A stretch of 45,175 nucleotides of DNA from Nocardia abscessus NBRC 100374. GTDB lineage: Bacteria > Actinomycetota > Actinomycetes > Mycobacteriales > Mycobacteriaceae. Below, piece after piece: positions 32,558 to 40,169 of this stretch (its first letter is position 1; each line of letters begins with the position of its first letter). Under the pieces are notes generated by a model, which ran no database searches, was not told where the DNA came from, and saw nothing but the letters and a program-made list of their open reading frames with translations. The DNA lies in the NCBI RefSeq assembly GCF_000308455.1, contig NZ_BAFP01000084.1, forward strand, positions 1 to 45,175, read 5' to 3'. The position numbers and the translations under genes were made by a program.

Positions 32558-33607
32558 TCACCGCTCGTTCGCCCGGCGTTCTGGCCCGCTGCCCGCCGCG
32601 GCGGCCCGCAACTGCCCGAGCAGTTCGCGACCGGTCCACGCGCGCCGGTCGCCCTGCTCGGCGGCGACGATCAATTCGATCAGCCGCTGATTCACCGGCG
32701 TCGGCATCCCGACCATCGCGCCCAGTCCGACGATTTCCCCGCACAGCCAGGAGATTTCGGTCGTGCGGCCCAGCTCGAGATCGTCGGCCATGGACGAACG
32801 CGCCATCGGATCAATGGCCAGCACCTGCCTGGCCACGCGCTGGAACAGGCCGTCGGGGACGGTCAGCAGGGTGGCCATCACGCGGGGCGGCAACGGCGTC
32901 AGCCGGGCCGGGCGAATTCGCGCCTTGTTCATCACCGCGAGCGCTTCGCGCTGGGTCAGAGCCAGGCAGCGGCGGTAGTCGCGATCGGCGAGCTCTTCCC
33001 GCAGCGGGCGCCCCGACAGGGCGTTGATCGGGTTGTTGAGGTTGAGCAGCAGCTTCGCCCACTGCACCGGGCGCAGGTCGGGATACCGGCGCAAGCCGAG
33101 TCCCGTCCGCTCGAACACCTCCAGGAACGGCGCGAGCGCCGGATCGTCCTGCACCGCGAGACCGCCCTCGGTGCCGCGATGGAAGCGTCCGCCGGGATGG
33201 TGCACAACGTTGAACATCACCATGCCCGCCAAGACCACACAGTGCGGCAGGATCTCCCGGATCACCGAGTCGTTGCCGATACCGTTCTGCAGGCTCAGCA
33301 CCACGGTGCCAGGGCGAATCTTGCCACCCAGTTCGCGTACCGCCTCCGCGGTCGCCGCCGATTTCACCGTCACCAGCACCAGATCGGCCGATCCGACGTC
33401 ATCGGGTTCGGTGGCGACGTGGAACCGGTCCGCAGGCAGCGCGTCGTCCCCGCCGTCGAGGTCGGTGAGCCGCAACCCGGACGCGCTGAGTTCGTCGAGC
33501 ACCCGTCTCCGGCCGACCAGGGTGACATCCGCGCCCGCCACCGCGAGCTTGCCGCCGACGAAATTGCCGATGCTGCCCGCACCTACTACCAGCACACGCC
33601 TGTTCAT
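32558..33607 (-). CDS. ApbA/PanE ketopantoate reductase-like protein
   Basis: The 349-residue product has an N-terminal Rossmann motif VLVVGAGSIGNFVGGKLAVAG for NADP, DLVLVTVKSAAT and VLSLQNGIGNDSVI. The conserved Lys and Asn of the catalytic region are in QWAKLLLNLNNPINALSG, and the C-terminal helical domain has ELGRTTEISWLCGEIV. Family members reduce 2-ketopantoate to pantoate or related keto acids, but many paralogues have other substrates. ATG 33607 is 22 bp after the pafC stop on the same strand. The gene lies between pafC and tatA, which are adjacent in M. tuberculosis, so it looks like an insertion relative to that order. Confidence 0.85.
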   Translation of the reverse strand: MNRRVLVVGAGSIGNFVGGKLAVAGADVTLVGRRRVLDELSASGLRLTDLDGGDDALPADRFHVATEPDDVGSADLVLVTVKSAATAEAVRELGGKIRPGTVVLSLQNGIGNDSVIREILPHCVVLAGMVMFNVVHHPGGRFHRGTEGGLAVQDDPALAPFLEVFERTGLGLRRYPDLRPVQWAKLLLNLNNPINALSGRPLREELADRDYRRCLALTQREALAVMNKARIRPARLTPLPPRVMATLLTVPDGLFQRVARQVLAIDPMARSSMADDLELGRTTEISWLCGEIVGLGAMVGMPTPVNQRLIELIVAAEQGDRRAWTGRELLGQLRAAAAGSGPERRANER

Positions 33608-33629
33608 GCCGGTAGGGCCTCGTTGTCCT

Positions 33630-34607
33630 TCATCGGGCCTCCAGGTATCCGGCTTCCTCGTAGGCGGCCAGCGCGGCATTCGACCGCTCGCGCACCGCCG
33701 CGACCAGTTCCGGCGGCCCCAGGACGGTGACGCCCGACCCGAAGCCGAGCAGCAGGCGCGCCATCCAGTCCAGCGTGGCGAACCGCATGGTCGCCTCGAG
33801 GCTGCCGTCGGGGTGCACCGCGAGCCGGTGCATCGGGTACTGATCGAGCACCCAAGCGTAGTCGGCGTGGATCCGCAAGCGCGCCAACGGAACCGCGGGG
33901 TCGTCCTGGAACAGGTCCAGGCCCGCCGTCGCCTCGGTGGCATGCTCGGGCGGCCGGGCGGGCTCGCCCAGTTCGGCCGCGGCCTCGATCCGGTCGAAGC
34001 GGAACAGCCGCACTCCCTCGGCCTGCCTGCACCAGGCTTGCAGATAGCTGTTGTCGTCCACGAGGACGATGCGGATCGGGTCGACGATCCGTTCGGACAC
34101 CACGTCCCGGCTGGCGGAGTAGTACACCAGCCGCAGCGCCCGGCCCAGCGCCAGCGCCGAGCGCACCGCGGCCACCGCGGGCGCCTCCTGCGGCGGCGTT
34201 CGCGATCGCCCGTCCTCGGCGGGGGCCGCGCTACCCGCGATCGCCGATTCGATCTTCGCGATGGCCGCATGGGCCGCGGTCGGGTCCACCATGCCGGGCA
34301 TCTCCACGATCGAGCGCAGCGCGACCAGCAGCGCGGTCGCTTCCGTGGAGGTCAGCCGCAACGGCCGATCGATGCCTGCGGAGAAGGTGACCTCGATGCT
34401 CTCCTCGGAGAACGACAGGTCGATCAGATCGCCCGGGCCGTACCCGGGTAGCCCGCACATCCACAGCTGATTGAGGTCGCTCATCAGCTGCTTGGTGGTG
34501 ACGCCCAGGTCGGCGGCGGCCTCGGCGGCGCTGATACCGGGATGGGCGATGAGGTACGGGATCATGTTCAGCAGCCGGGAAAGACGTACCGACAGCCGCG
34601 AGCTCAT
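33630..34607 (-). CDS. pafC: PafC, WYL-domain regulator of the DNA-damage response
   Basis: The 325-residue product has an N-terminal winged helix (LSRLLNMIPYLIAHPGISAAEAAADLGVTTKQLMSDLNQLWMCGLPG) and a WYL domain (about 165-245, VDPIRIVLVDDNSYLQAWCRQAEGVRLFRFDRI). A WCX-like C-terminal extension follows. It acts with PafB as a heterodimeric sigma-subunit-like activator of the LexA-independent DNA-damage response in mycobacteria. ATG 34607 overlaps the pafB TGA (ATGA), with GGAGG seven bases upstream. Confidence 0.94.
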   Translation of the reverse strand: MSSRLSVRLSRLLNMIPYLIAHPGISAAEAAADLGVTTKQLMSDLNQLWMCGLPGYGPGDLIDLSFSEESIEVTFSAGIDRPLRLTSTEATALLVALRSIVEMPGMVDPTAAHAAIAKIESAIAGSAAPAEDGRSRTPPQEAPAVAAVRSALALGRALRLVYYSASRDVVSERIVDPIRIVLVDDNSYLQAWCRQAEGVRLFRFDRIEAAAELGEPARPPEHATEATAGLDLFQDDPAVPLARLRIHADYAWVLDQYPMHRLAVHPDGSLEATMRFATLDWMARLLLGFGSGVTVLGPPELVAAVRERSNAALAAYEEAGYLEAR

Positions 34608-35599
34608 GCTCGCACCTCCGTGCGGTCGAACACCGAGCGCAGCCGCGCGATGACATCGGTGCGTAGCGACTCCGGGGCCAGCACCACGGCATCCGGCCCC
34701 AGCCCGGTGATGAGCCGGGCCAGCCAGTCCCGCGATCGCACCGGAAGCTCGACGACCGCACCCGCGCGGCCGCCTACCGTGCGCGCACCGGTCACCTGGC
34801 CGAGCCGGCGGATCTCCCGTCCCCGTCCCTCGGCCACCCACACCGTCGCCGAGCCGCTGACCGGCCCGGTGCTGGTGACCTGGTCGACAATGGTGCGCAG
34901 ATCGACGCCGTCCGGCTTTCGCACGACGTTGCGCGGGCCGTAGGCGGTCACGTCGTCGCCGATCCGGGACAGACGGAAACTGCGCACCGCGTCCCGGTCC
35001 CGGTCGTGCCCGACCAGATACCAGCGGCCGTGGTGGGTGACCACGCCCCACGGCTCGACGTCGCGCATGAGATAGGGGGCGTTGATCGCCGTGCGGTGCT
35101 CGAACCGCACCGCCTGGCCCGCGTCGATCGCGGCCAGGAGCTTGCCGAGCACGGGTTCCGAGCCACGGGTGCGGGCCGGGACGGCCGGCACCGAGGCCAC
35201 GGCGGCGTCGGTCTCCACATGGATGCCCGCCGCGCGCAGTTTGAGCAGCGCGCCCTCCGCCGCGGCGGCCAACTCGGGCGATTCCCACATCTGCACGGCC
35301 ACGGCGACCGCGGCCGCCTCCTGATCGGTCAGGTCGATGTCGGGTAGCTCGTAGGCGTCGCGGTTGATCCGGTAGCCCTCGATCGTCGTGTACCGGCTCA
35401 CCGGACCGACCTCGAGGGGAATGCCCAGGTCGCGCAGTTCGTTCTTGTCCCGCTCGAACATCCGGCTGAACGCTTCGTCGCTGGCGGAGTCCTCGTAACC
35501 GGCGACGCTCTCCCGGATCCGCTCCGCGGTCAGGAACTGCCGGGTCGACAGCAGCGCGATGACCAGATTCATCAGCCGCTCGACCTTGGATATCGCCAC
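34604..35599 (-). CDS. pafB: PafB, WYL-domain regulator of the DNA-damage response
   Basis: The 331-residue product begins (V/M)AISKVERLMNLVIALLSTRQF, the usual PafB N-terminus, with LTAERIRESVAGY in the winged helix. The WYL domain reads YLMRDVEPWGVVTHHGRWYLVGHDRDRDAVRSFRLSRI, followed by a C-terminal extension. It partners with PafC. The start is GTG 35599; TACCCT at 35612-35607 ends seven bases upstream and there is no ribosome binding site, suggesting its own leaderless promoter. This fits because a repeat-containing 170-bp gap separates it from the upstream gene. Confidence 0.94.
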   Translation of the reverse strand: MAISKVERLMNLVIALLSTRQFLTAERIRESVAGYEDSASDEAFSRMFERDKNELRDLGIPLEVGPVSRYTTIEGYRINRDAYELPDIDLTDQEAAAVAVAVQMWESPELAAAAEGALLKLRAAGIHVETDAAVASVPAVPARTRGSEPVLGKLLAAIDAGQAVRFEHRTAINAPYLMRDVEPWGVVTHHGRWYLVGHDRDRDAVRSFRLSRIGDDVTAYGPRNVVRKPDGVDLRTIVDQVTSTGPVSGSATVWVAEGRGREIRRLGQVTGARTVGGRAGAVVELPVRSRDWLARLITGLGPDAVVLAPESLRTDVIARLRSVFDRTEVRA

Positions 35600-35678
35600 C
35601 CGATAGAGGGTAATCTGCGCACCCGCGCCAGCGCGCGGCGGCGCGACGTATTGTTCGGCTGCGACTTCGTCGCGGCGT

Positions 35679-35734
35679 GTTCGCGGCCCTCTGGTGGCTC
35701 GCGTCCGAGCCGAACCCAGGATCGGTTTCGAGCG
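35679..35734 (+). repeat. Deleted copy of the palindromic element (copy D)
   Basis: GTTCGCGGCCC (35679-35689), then TCTGGT and GGCTCGCGTCCGAG (35696-35709), match the left half of copy B. The loop and right arm are missing, and CGAAC followed by CGGTTTCGAGCG (35723-35734) resembles the far flank. The copy sits upstream of pafB. Confidence 0.65.
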
Positions 35735-35769
35735 GTGGAGCTGCGCCATCCACTTGAACGCGCGGGCGA

Positions 35770-36066
35770 TCAACCCTCGGTGAGGTAGCGCTCGACCTTC
35801 TCCACCTTGGCGGTGATCGCATCGGTCACACCGGGCCGGATGTCGGCCTTCAACACCAGGCTGCACCGCGGCGCGACAGCGAGAATGGCATCGGTCGCCT
35901 GTTTCACCACGGCCATCACCTCGTCCCATTCGCCCTCGACGGTGGTGAACATGGCATCGGTGTGGTTGGGCAGTCCGCTGGCGCGCACCACGCGGACCGC
36001 CTCGGCGACCGCGCGTCCGACGTCGACGCCGGTTCCGAGCGGTGTGACGGAGAAGGCGATGATCAT
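35770..36066 (-). CDS. MTH1187/YqgV-family thiamine-binding protein
   Basis: The 98-residue product has the ferredoxin-like fold of DUF77: IIAFSVTPLGTGVDVGRAVAEAVRVVRASG, then HTDAMFTTVEGEWDEVMAVVKQATDAI and RCSLVLKADIRPG. Family members bind thiamine or a related ligand as tetramers and have no known catalytic activity. It sits between pafA and pafB, which are usually adjacent. ATG 36066 has only a weak ribosome binding site; CATGAT six bases upstream may be a -10. A role in pupylation is not indicated. Confidence 0.88.
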   Translation of the reverse strand: MIIAFSVTPLGTGVDVGRAVAEAVRVVRASGLPNHTDAMFTTVEGEWDEVMAVVKQATDAILAVAPRCSLVLKADIRPGVTDAITAKVEKVERYLTEG

Positions 36067-36088
36067 GCCACGATCATGCCCGCCGCAC

Positions 36089-37447
36089 TCACATGGACGC
36101 GATCAGGCGATCGACGCGCTCGTCGACCGAGCGGAACGGGTCCTTGCACAGCACGGTGCGCTGCGCCTGGTCGTTCAGCTTCAAGTGCACCCAGTCGACG
36201 GTGAAGTCGCGGCCGGCCTCCTGCGCGGCGGTGATGAAGTCACCGCGCAACTTGGCCCTGGTGGTCTGCGGCGGGGTGTCCACCGCGGCGTCCACGGCCT
36301 CGTCCTCGGTGACGCGCTTGGCCAGACCCTTGCGCTGGAGCAGGTCGAAGACACCGCGTCCGCGCTTGATGTCGTGGTATGCCAGATCCAGCTGGGCGAT
36401 CTTCGGATCGGACAGCTCCATGCCGTATCGATCCTGGTAGCGCTGGAACAGCTTGCGCTTGATCACCCAGTCGATCTCGGTGTCGACCTTCGCGAAGTCC
36501 TGCGCCTCCACCGCGTCCAGGGTGCGGCCCCACAGGTCGACCACCTGGTCGATCTGCGGATCGCGGTCCCGGTTGCGCAGATGCTCCACGGCACGGGCGT
36601 AGTACTCCCGCTGAATGTCCAGGGCGCTCGCCTGCCGTCCTCCGGCCAGGCGCACCGGACGGCGACCGGTCAAGTCGTGGGAGACCTCGCGGATCGCGCG
36701 GATCGGATTGTCCAGCGCGAAGTCGCGGAACGAGACACCGGCCTCGATCATCTCCAGCACCAGGGCGGCCGTGCCGACCTTGAGCATGGTGGTGGTCTCC
36801 GACATGTTGGAGTCGCCCACGATCACGTGCAGGCGGCGGTACTTCTCGGCGTCGGCGTGCGGCTCGTCGCGGGTGTTGATGATCGGCCGCGAGCGGGTGG
36901 TCGCCGAGGAGACGCCCTCCCAGATGTGCTCCGCGCGCTGCGACAGGCAGAACGTGGCCGCCTTCGGCGTCTGCAGCACCTTGCCCGCACCGCAGATCAG
37001 CTGGCGGGTGACCAGGAACGGCAACAGCACGTCGGAGATCCGGGAGAACTCCCCCGCACGGACCACGAGGAAGTTCTCGTGGCAGCCGTAGGAGTTGCCC
37101 GCGGAGTCGGTGTTGTTCTTGAACAGGTAGATGTCGCCGCCGATGCCTTCTTCGGCCAGACGCTGCTCGGCGTCGATCAGCAACTCTTCGAGGACCCGCT
37201 CGCCCGCACGGTCGTGGGTCACCAACTGCGCCAGATTGTCGCACTCCGCTGTCGCGTACTCCGGGTGGGACCCGACATCGAGGTAGAGCCGAGCACCGTT
37301 GCGGAGGAACACGTTCGAGCTACGGCCCCAGGACACCACCCGGCGGAACAGATACCGGGCCACCTCGTCGGGGGACAGTCGACGGTGACCGTGGAAGGTG
37401 CATGTCACACCGAACTCGGTCTCGATCCCCATAATTCGTCGCTGCAC
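36089..37447 (-). CDS. pafA: Pup-protein ligase PafA
   Basis: The 452-residue glutamine-synthetase/carboxylate-amine-ligase-fold enzyme attaches the deamidated C-terminal Glu of Pup to substrate lysines using ATP. The catalytic N-terminus is MGIETEFGVTC. Further markers are VFLRNGARLYLDVGSHPEYATAEC, YLFKNNTDSAGNSYGCHENFLV, IINTRDEPHADAEKYRRLHVIVGDSNMSE and the C-terminal DPFRSVDERVDRLIASM. GTG 37447 (MQRRIMGIE) is chosen because TAATGT ends exactly seven bases before it; the internal ATG at 37432 is the alternative. It is paralogous to Dop at 40170-41669. Confidence 0.96.
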   Translation of the reverse strand: MQRRIMGIETEFGVTCTFHGHRRLSPDEVARYLFRRVVSWGRSSNVFLRNGARLYLDVGSHPEYATAECDNLAQLVTHDRAGERVLEELLIDAEQRLAEEGIGGDIYLFKNNTDSAGNSYGCHENFLVVRAGEFSRISDVLLPFLVTRQLICGAGKVLQTPKAATFCLSQRAEHIWEGVSSATTRSRPIINTRDEPHADAEKYRRLHVIVGDSNMSETTTMLKVGTAALVLEMIEAGVSFRDFALDNPIRAIREVSHDLTGRRPVRLAGGRQASALDIQREYYARAVEHLRNRDRDPQIDQVVDLWGRTLDAVEAQDFAKVDTEIDWVIKRKLFQRYQDRYGMELSDPKIAQLDLAYHDIKRGRGVFDLLQRKGLAKRVTEDEAVDAAVDTPPQTTRAKLRGDFITAAQEAGRDFTVDWVHLKLNDQAQRTVLCKDPFRSVDERVDRLIASM

Positions 37448-37454
37448 ACCATCG

Positions 37455-37510
37455 ACATTACAGCCATATCAGGGACTTGCGGGGTGCACCGAACAACCCG
37501 TATGCATACG
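37455..37510 (-). promoter_or_regulatory. pafA promoter and upstream 12-bp palindrome
   Basis: TAATGT at 37460-37455 on the minus strand lies seven bases before the GTG of pafA, typical of a leaderless promoter. A perfect palindrome CGTATGCATACG lies at 37499-37510, about 50 bases upstream of the expected start site, where an activator could bind. It does not match a LexA box. Confidence 0.5.
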
Positions 37511-37601
37511 TCTTCACAACGATTTGGCCCGCTTTGTCGGAATTTGCCCGGGTGAAACCCCACTTCCGCCGAAGGAAGCACACCTGGGGACATGCCGATG
37601 C

Positions 37602-37631
37602 GGCCCGCGAACAAAGCGCCGTTCGCGGGCC
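37602..37631 (-). terminator. Strong hairpin after prcA
   Basis: GGCCCGCGAAC (37602-37612) and GTTCGCGGGCC (37621-37631) are perfect complements with an 8-nt loop. They lie 25 bp after the prcA stop on the minus strand. It probably ends the pup-prcB-prcA transcript and separates it from pafA. Confidence 0.75.
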
Positions 37632-37655
37632 GCCGAGCTCGTCGGCCCCGGCGGA

Positions 37656-38447
37656 TCACTCCGCCGGCGGAGCCTCCTTCGCCGCGGGCTCCTCGTCCTT
37701 CGGCCCCTCCTCCGCCGCGGAAGCGCCTGCCTCCTGCGCCGGGTTCAGCAGACGCTCCAGCGCGGCACTGGCCACCCGCCGGAAAGCCCGGCGCGGACGC
37801 GCCTGCTCCAGCGTCGCGACCTCGAGCGAACTCACGCCCAGCGCCCGCTTCTCCTTCTCCGCGCCTTCCGGCAGGCCCGCCTGCAGCGCGCGCACCGCGA
37901 CGCCGACCGCGGAGGACAGGTCGAGACCCGGCTGGTAGGACGACTTCAAGGCGGTGACGATCGGCTCGGTCGTGCCGCCCATCACCACGAACTCCCGCTC
38001 GTCCACGATCGACCCGTCGAAGGTGATCCGGTACAGCACCGACTGCGGCGCCTGCTCCGGATAGCCCACCTCCGCCACACAGATCTCCACCTCGTACGGC
38101 TTGAGCTGATCGGTGAAGATCGAGCCGAGGGCCTGCGCGTAGGCGTTGGCCAGCGCACGACCGGTGACATCGCGGCGGTCGTACTGATACCCGCGAATGT
38201 CAGCCTGCAGGATGCCCGCCCTGCGCAGATTCTCGAACTCGTTGTACTTGCCGACCGCGGCGAACCCCACCCGGTCGTAGAGCTCACTCACCTTGTGCAG
38301 CGTCGTGGACGGATTCTCCGCGACGAACAGCACACCCTTGTCGTAGGTCAGCACCACGACGCTGCGCCCCCGACCGATGCCCTTGCGCGCAAGCTCGGTC
38401 TTGTCGCGCATGATCTGCTCGGCCGACGCGTAGTACGGCAACGTCAT
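37656..38447 (-). CDS. prcA: Proteasome alpha subunit PrcA
   Basis: The 263-residue product has an N-terminal gate/H0 region MTLPYYASAEQIMRDKTELARKGI, followed by the Ntn-like fold (SVVVLTYDKGVLFVAENPSTTLHKVSELYDRVGFAAVGKYNEF). The long acidic Ala/Glu/Pro-rich tail (final 30 residues) would sit near the ring entrance. The alpha rings cap the 20S core and dock the Mpa/ARC ATPase. ATG 38447 follows the prcB stop by two bases. Confidence 0.96.
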   Translation of the reverse strand: MTLPYYASAEQIMRDKTELARKGIGRGRSVVVLTYDKGVLFVAENPSTTLHKVSELYDRVGFAAVGKYNEFENLRRAGILQADIRGYQYDRRDVTGRALANAYAQALGSIFTDQLKPYEVEICVAEVGYPEQAPQSVLYRITFDGSIVDEREFVVMGGTTEPIVTALKSSYQPGLDLSSAVGVAVRALQAGLPEGAEKEKRALGVSSLEVATLEQARPRRAFRRVASAALERLLNPAQEAGASAAEEGPKDEEPAAKEAPPAE

Positions 38448-38449
38448 GA

Positions 38450-39304
38450 TCAGGCGATCCCTTCTTCGGCGGCCTCACGGTCGGCGACGATCCCGCGGGC
38501 GACCTCCGCCAGCCGTGACTCGGTCACCTCCACCGCACCCTCCTCATCGATCACGATCGCCGTCGGGAAGATGCCACGCACCAGATCCGGGCCGCCCGTC
38601 GCGGTGTCGTCGTCGGCCGCGTCGAACAGCGACTCGACGGCGATGCGCAACGCGCGCTCCTGATCGATTCCCTTGGCGTACAACTTCTTCAGCGCGGACT
38701 TCGCGAACACCGAGCCGGAACCGACCGCGGCGTACCCGAAACGCTCCTCGCTGCGTCCACCCACCACATCGAACGACACGATGCGACCCGCTTTGTCCGG
38801 ATCGGTGGCGTCCAGGTCGTAGCCGACCAGCATCGGCACCACCGCCAGACCCTGCATGGCCGCGGGCAAATTCTCGCGCACCATTTTCGACAGCTTGTTG
38901 GCCTTGCCGTCGAAGGTCAGCGGCACGCCCTCGAGCTTCTCGTAGTGCTCCAGCTCCACCGCGAAGATCCGCACCATCTCCACCGCCATGCCCGCGGTAC
39001 CCGCGATACCGGCGGCGGAATAGCTGTCGGTGATGAAGACCTTTTCGATATCCCGGCTGGCCAGCAGATTCCCCTGCGTGGCGCGCCGGTCACCGGCGAT
39101 CAGCACACCGCCGCGGTAACTCACCGCGACGATGGTGGTGCCGTGTGGAGCGATCTCCTTCGCGGAAGTGCCGCCGGAGATTCCGGCGGCACCCTGTCCG
39201 AACCTGGTGGCAGGCAACAGATCCGGAGCATGCATACGAAGGTAGTCGGAGAATGAAGAGAGGGCGTACCCCAGCTGGAGACGCGAGGGGTCACCGACTG
39301 TCAC
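38450..39304 (-). CDS. prcB: Proteasome beta subunit PrcB
   Basis: The 284-residue proprotein has a 55-residue propeptide ending IAPHG, and autocatalytic cleavage exposes Thr56 (TTIVAVSYRGGVLIAGDRRAT) as the N-terminal nucleophile. Lys in IEKVFI and Asp in GDRRAT complete the typical active site. The start is GTG 39304, overlapping the pup TGA (GTGA), with AAAGGTGG upstream. The C-terminus has DDDTATGGPDLVRGIFPTAIVI. Confidence 0.96.
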   Translation of the reverse strand: MTVGDPSRLQLGYALSSFSDYLRMHAPDLLPATRFGQGAAGISGGTSAKEIAPHGTTIVAVSYRGGVLIAGDRRATQGNLLASRDIEKVFITDSYSAAGIAGTAGMAVEMVRIFAVELEHYEKLEGVPLTFDGKANKLSKMVRENLPAAMQGLAVVPMLVGYDLDATDPDKAGRIVSFDVVGGRSEERFGYAAVGSGSVFAKSALKKLYAKGIDQERALRIAVESLFDAADDDTATGGPDLVRGIFPTAIVIDEEGAVEVTESRLAEVARGIVADREAAEEGIA

Positions 39305-39495
39305 TGGCCACCTTTCTGCACGTACGCGCGGACGAAGTCCTCGGCGTTCTCCTCGAGCACGTCATCGATCTCGTCGAGCAGGTCGTCGGTTTCCTCCGCC
39401 AGCTTCTCGCGGCGCTCCTGACCGGCGGCATCTACACCGTCCGGGCCCTCGTCCTCGTCGCCACCCCCGGCGCGCTTGGTCTGCTCTTGTGCCAT
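39301..39495 (-). CDS. pup: Prokaryotic ubiquitin-like protein Pup
   Basis: The 64-residue acidic, largely disordered modifier ends in KGGQ. The terminal Gln64 must be deamidated by Dop before PafA can ligate it to lysines. The central stretch EKLAEETDDLLDEIDDVLEE forms the helix recognised by the Mpa/ARC coiled coil. ATG 39495 has AGGAGG eight bases upstream. It is the first gene of pup-prcB-prcA, coupled to prcB by a 4-nt overlap. Confidence 0.97.
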   Translation of the reverse strand: MAQEQTKRAGGGDEDEGPDGVDAAGQERREKLAEETDDLLDEIDDVLEENAEDFVRAYVQKGGQ

Positions 39496-40169
39496 GGCAG
39501 CCGACCTCCTCTGTCCTCACCATGACCGGAACCCATCGTGAGCACGATCCCGATCATGAGCATTGTCCGTGCTCGTCCTTCAACACTACCTACCAGCACC
39601 GACAGTGTGCTTATTTTGCTCTCTCCTTGGCCGCGCGGGCGCGGCGTGTTCGCGGCCCCTGGATGGCTCGCGTCCGAGTGACCGCCGCGTACGCGACGAA
39701 GGAGCAAGCGGCGGTCACTCGGACGCGAGCCGGGCCGCGAACGGGCAATGCTCGGTCTCGCTTCGCTCGAAACCGGTGGTCGGGCCAGTGTGGTCGAGCA
39801 GGGCAATGGACGTCACGTCCAAGGGTCTGCCTCTGTTGTTCCGGTCCGGTCGTTCGGGATGGATCGAACCGGTGCCCGAGCAACGGATCGAACCCTCCCC
39901 TCCTGAGTGGAGTGCGACGCCCGAGTTGCCGCAACTTGAATGTGGCCGAGATCCAGCCGGATCGGCCCATCCACTGATCTCGCACGGAGCGTCGACGACG
40001 CCTGATCACGACCGGGACCACAACGCCGCCGGTGTACGCGCGGCAGATCATCGTTGTTCGCGACCTGGGTTCGTAGGTGAGCGGCCGACGCGTCCGTGAC
40101 GTAGTTGCCAGCGGAGGTCGCTCGGCATGAGCCGTGCGGCGGCGGGGAGCAGGCGGGCGCTGCCGAAGA
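39496..40169. other. 674-bp non-coding region between dop and pup
   Basis: No credible gene is seen. The region contains the pup promoter area, an inverted repeat GAGCACG / CGTGCTC (39540-39546 and 39568-39574), the palindromic element copy B (39648-39776), and about 390 bp of unassigned sequence. The latter has GGATCGAACC twice near 39858-39895. In M. tuberculosis dop and pup lie close together, so this gap is an expansion. Confidence 0.65.
39648..39776 (-). repeat. Palindromic intergenic element, copy B (perfect 23-bp arms)
   Basis: Outer arm GTTCGCGGCCC (39648-39658), 6-nt insert CTGGAT, inner arm 39665-39687, 21-nt loop 39688-39708, perfectly complementary inner arm 39709-39731, outer arm complement 39732-39742, then the 34-nt flank inverted at 39743-39776. 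Compared with copy A the flank and the 6-nt insert are in reverse orientation, but the loop reads the same way on the plus strand. Confidence 0.88.

Noticed and set aside
37499..37510. LexA (SOS) box
   Set aside because: CGTATGCATACG does not match the TCGAAC-N4-GTTCGA form used in actinobacteria.
39880..40160. Small coding region between dop and pup
   Set aside because: No frame shows family-like composition or a start with a ribosome binding site or TANNNT box.
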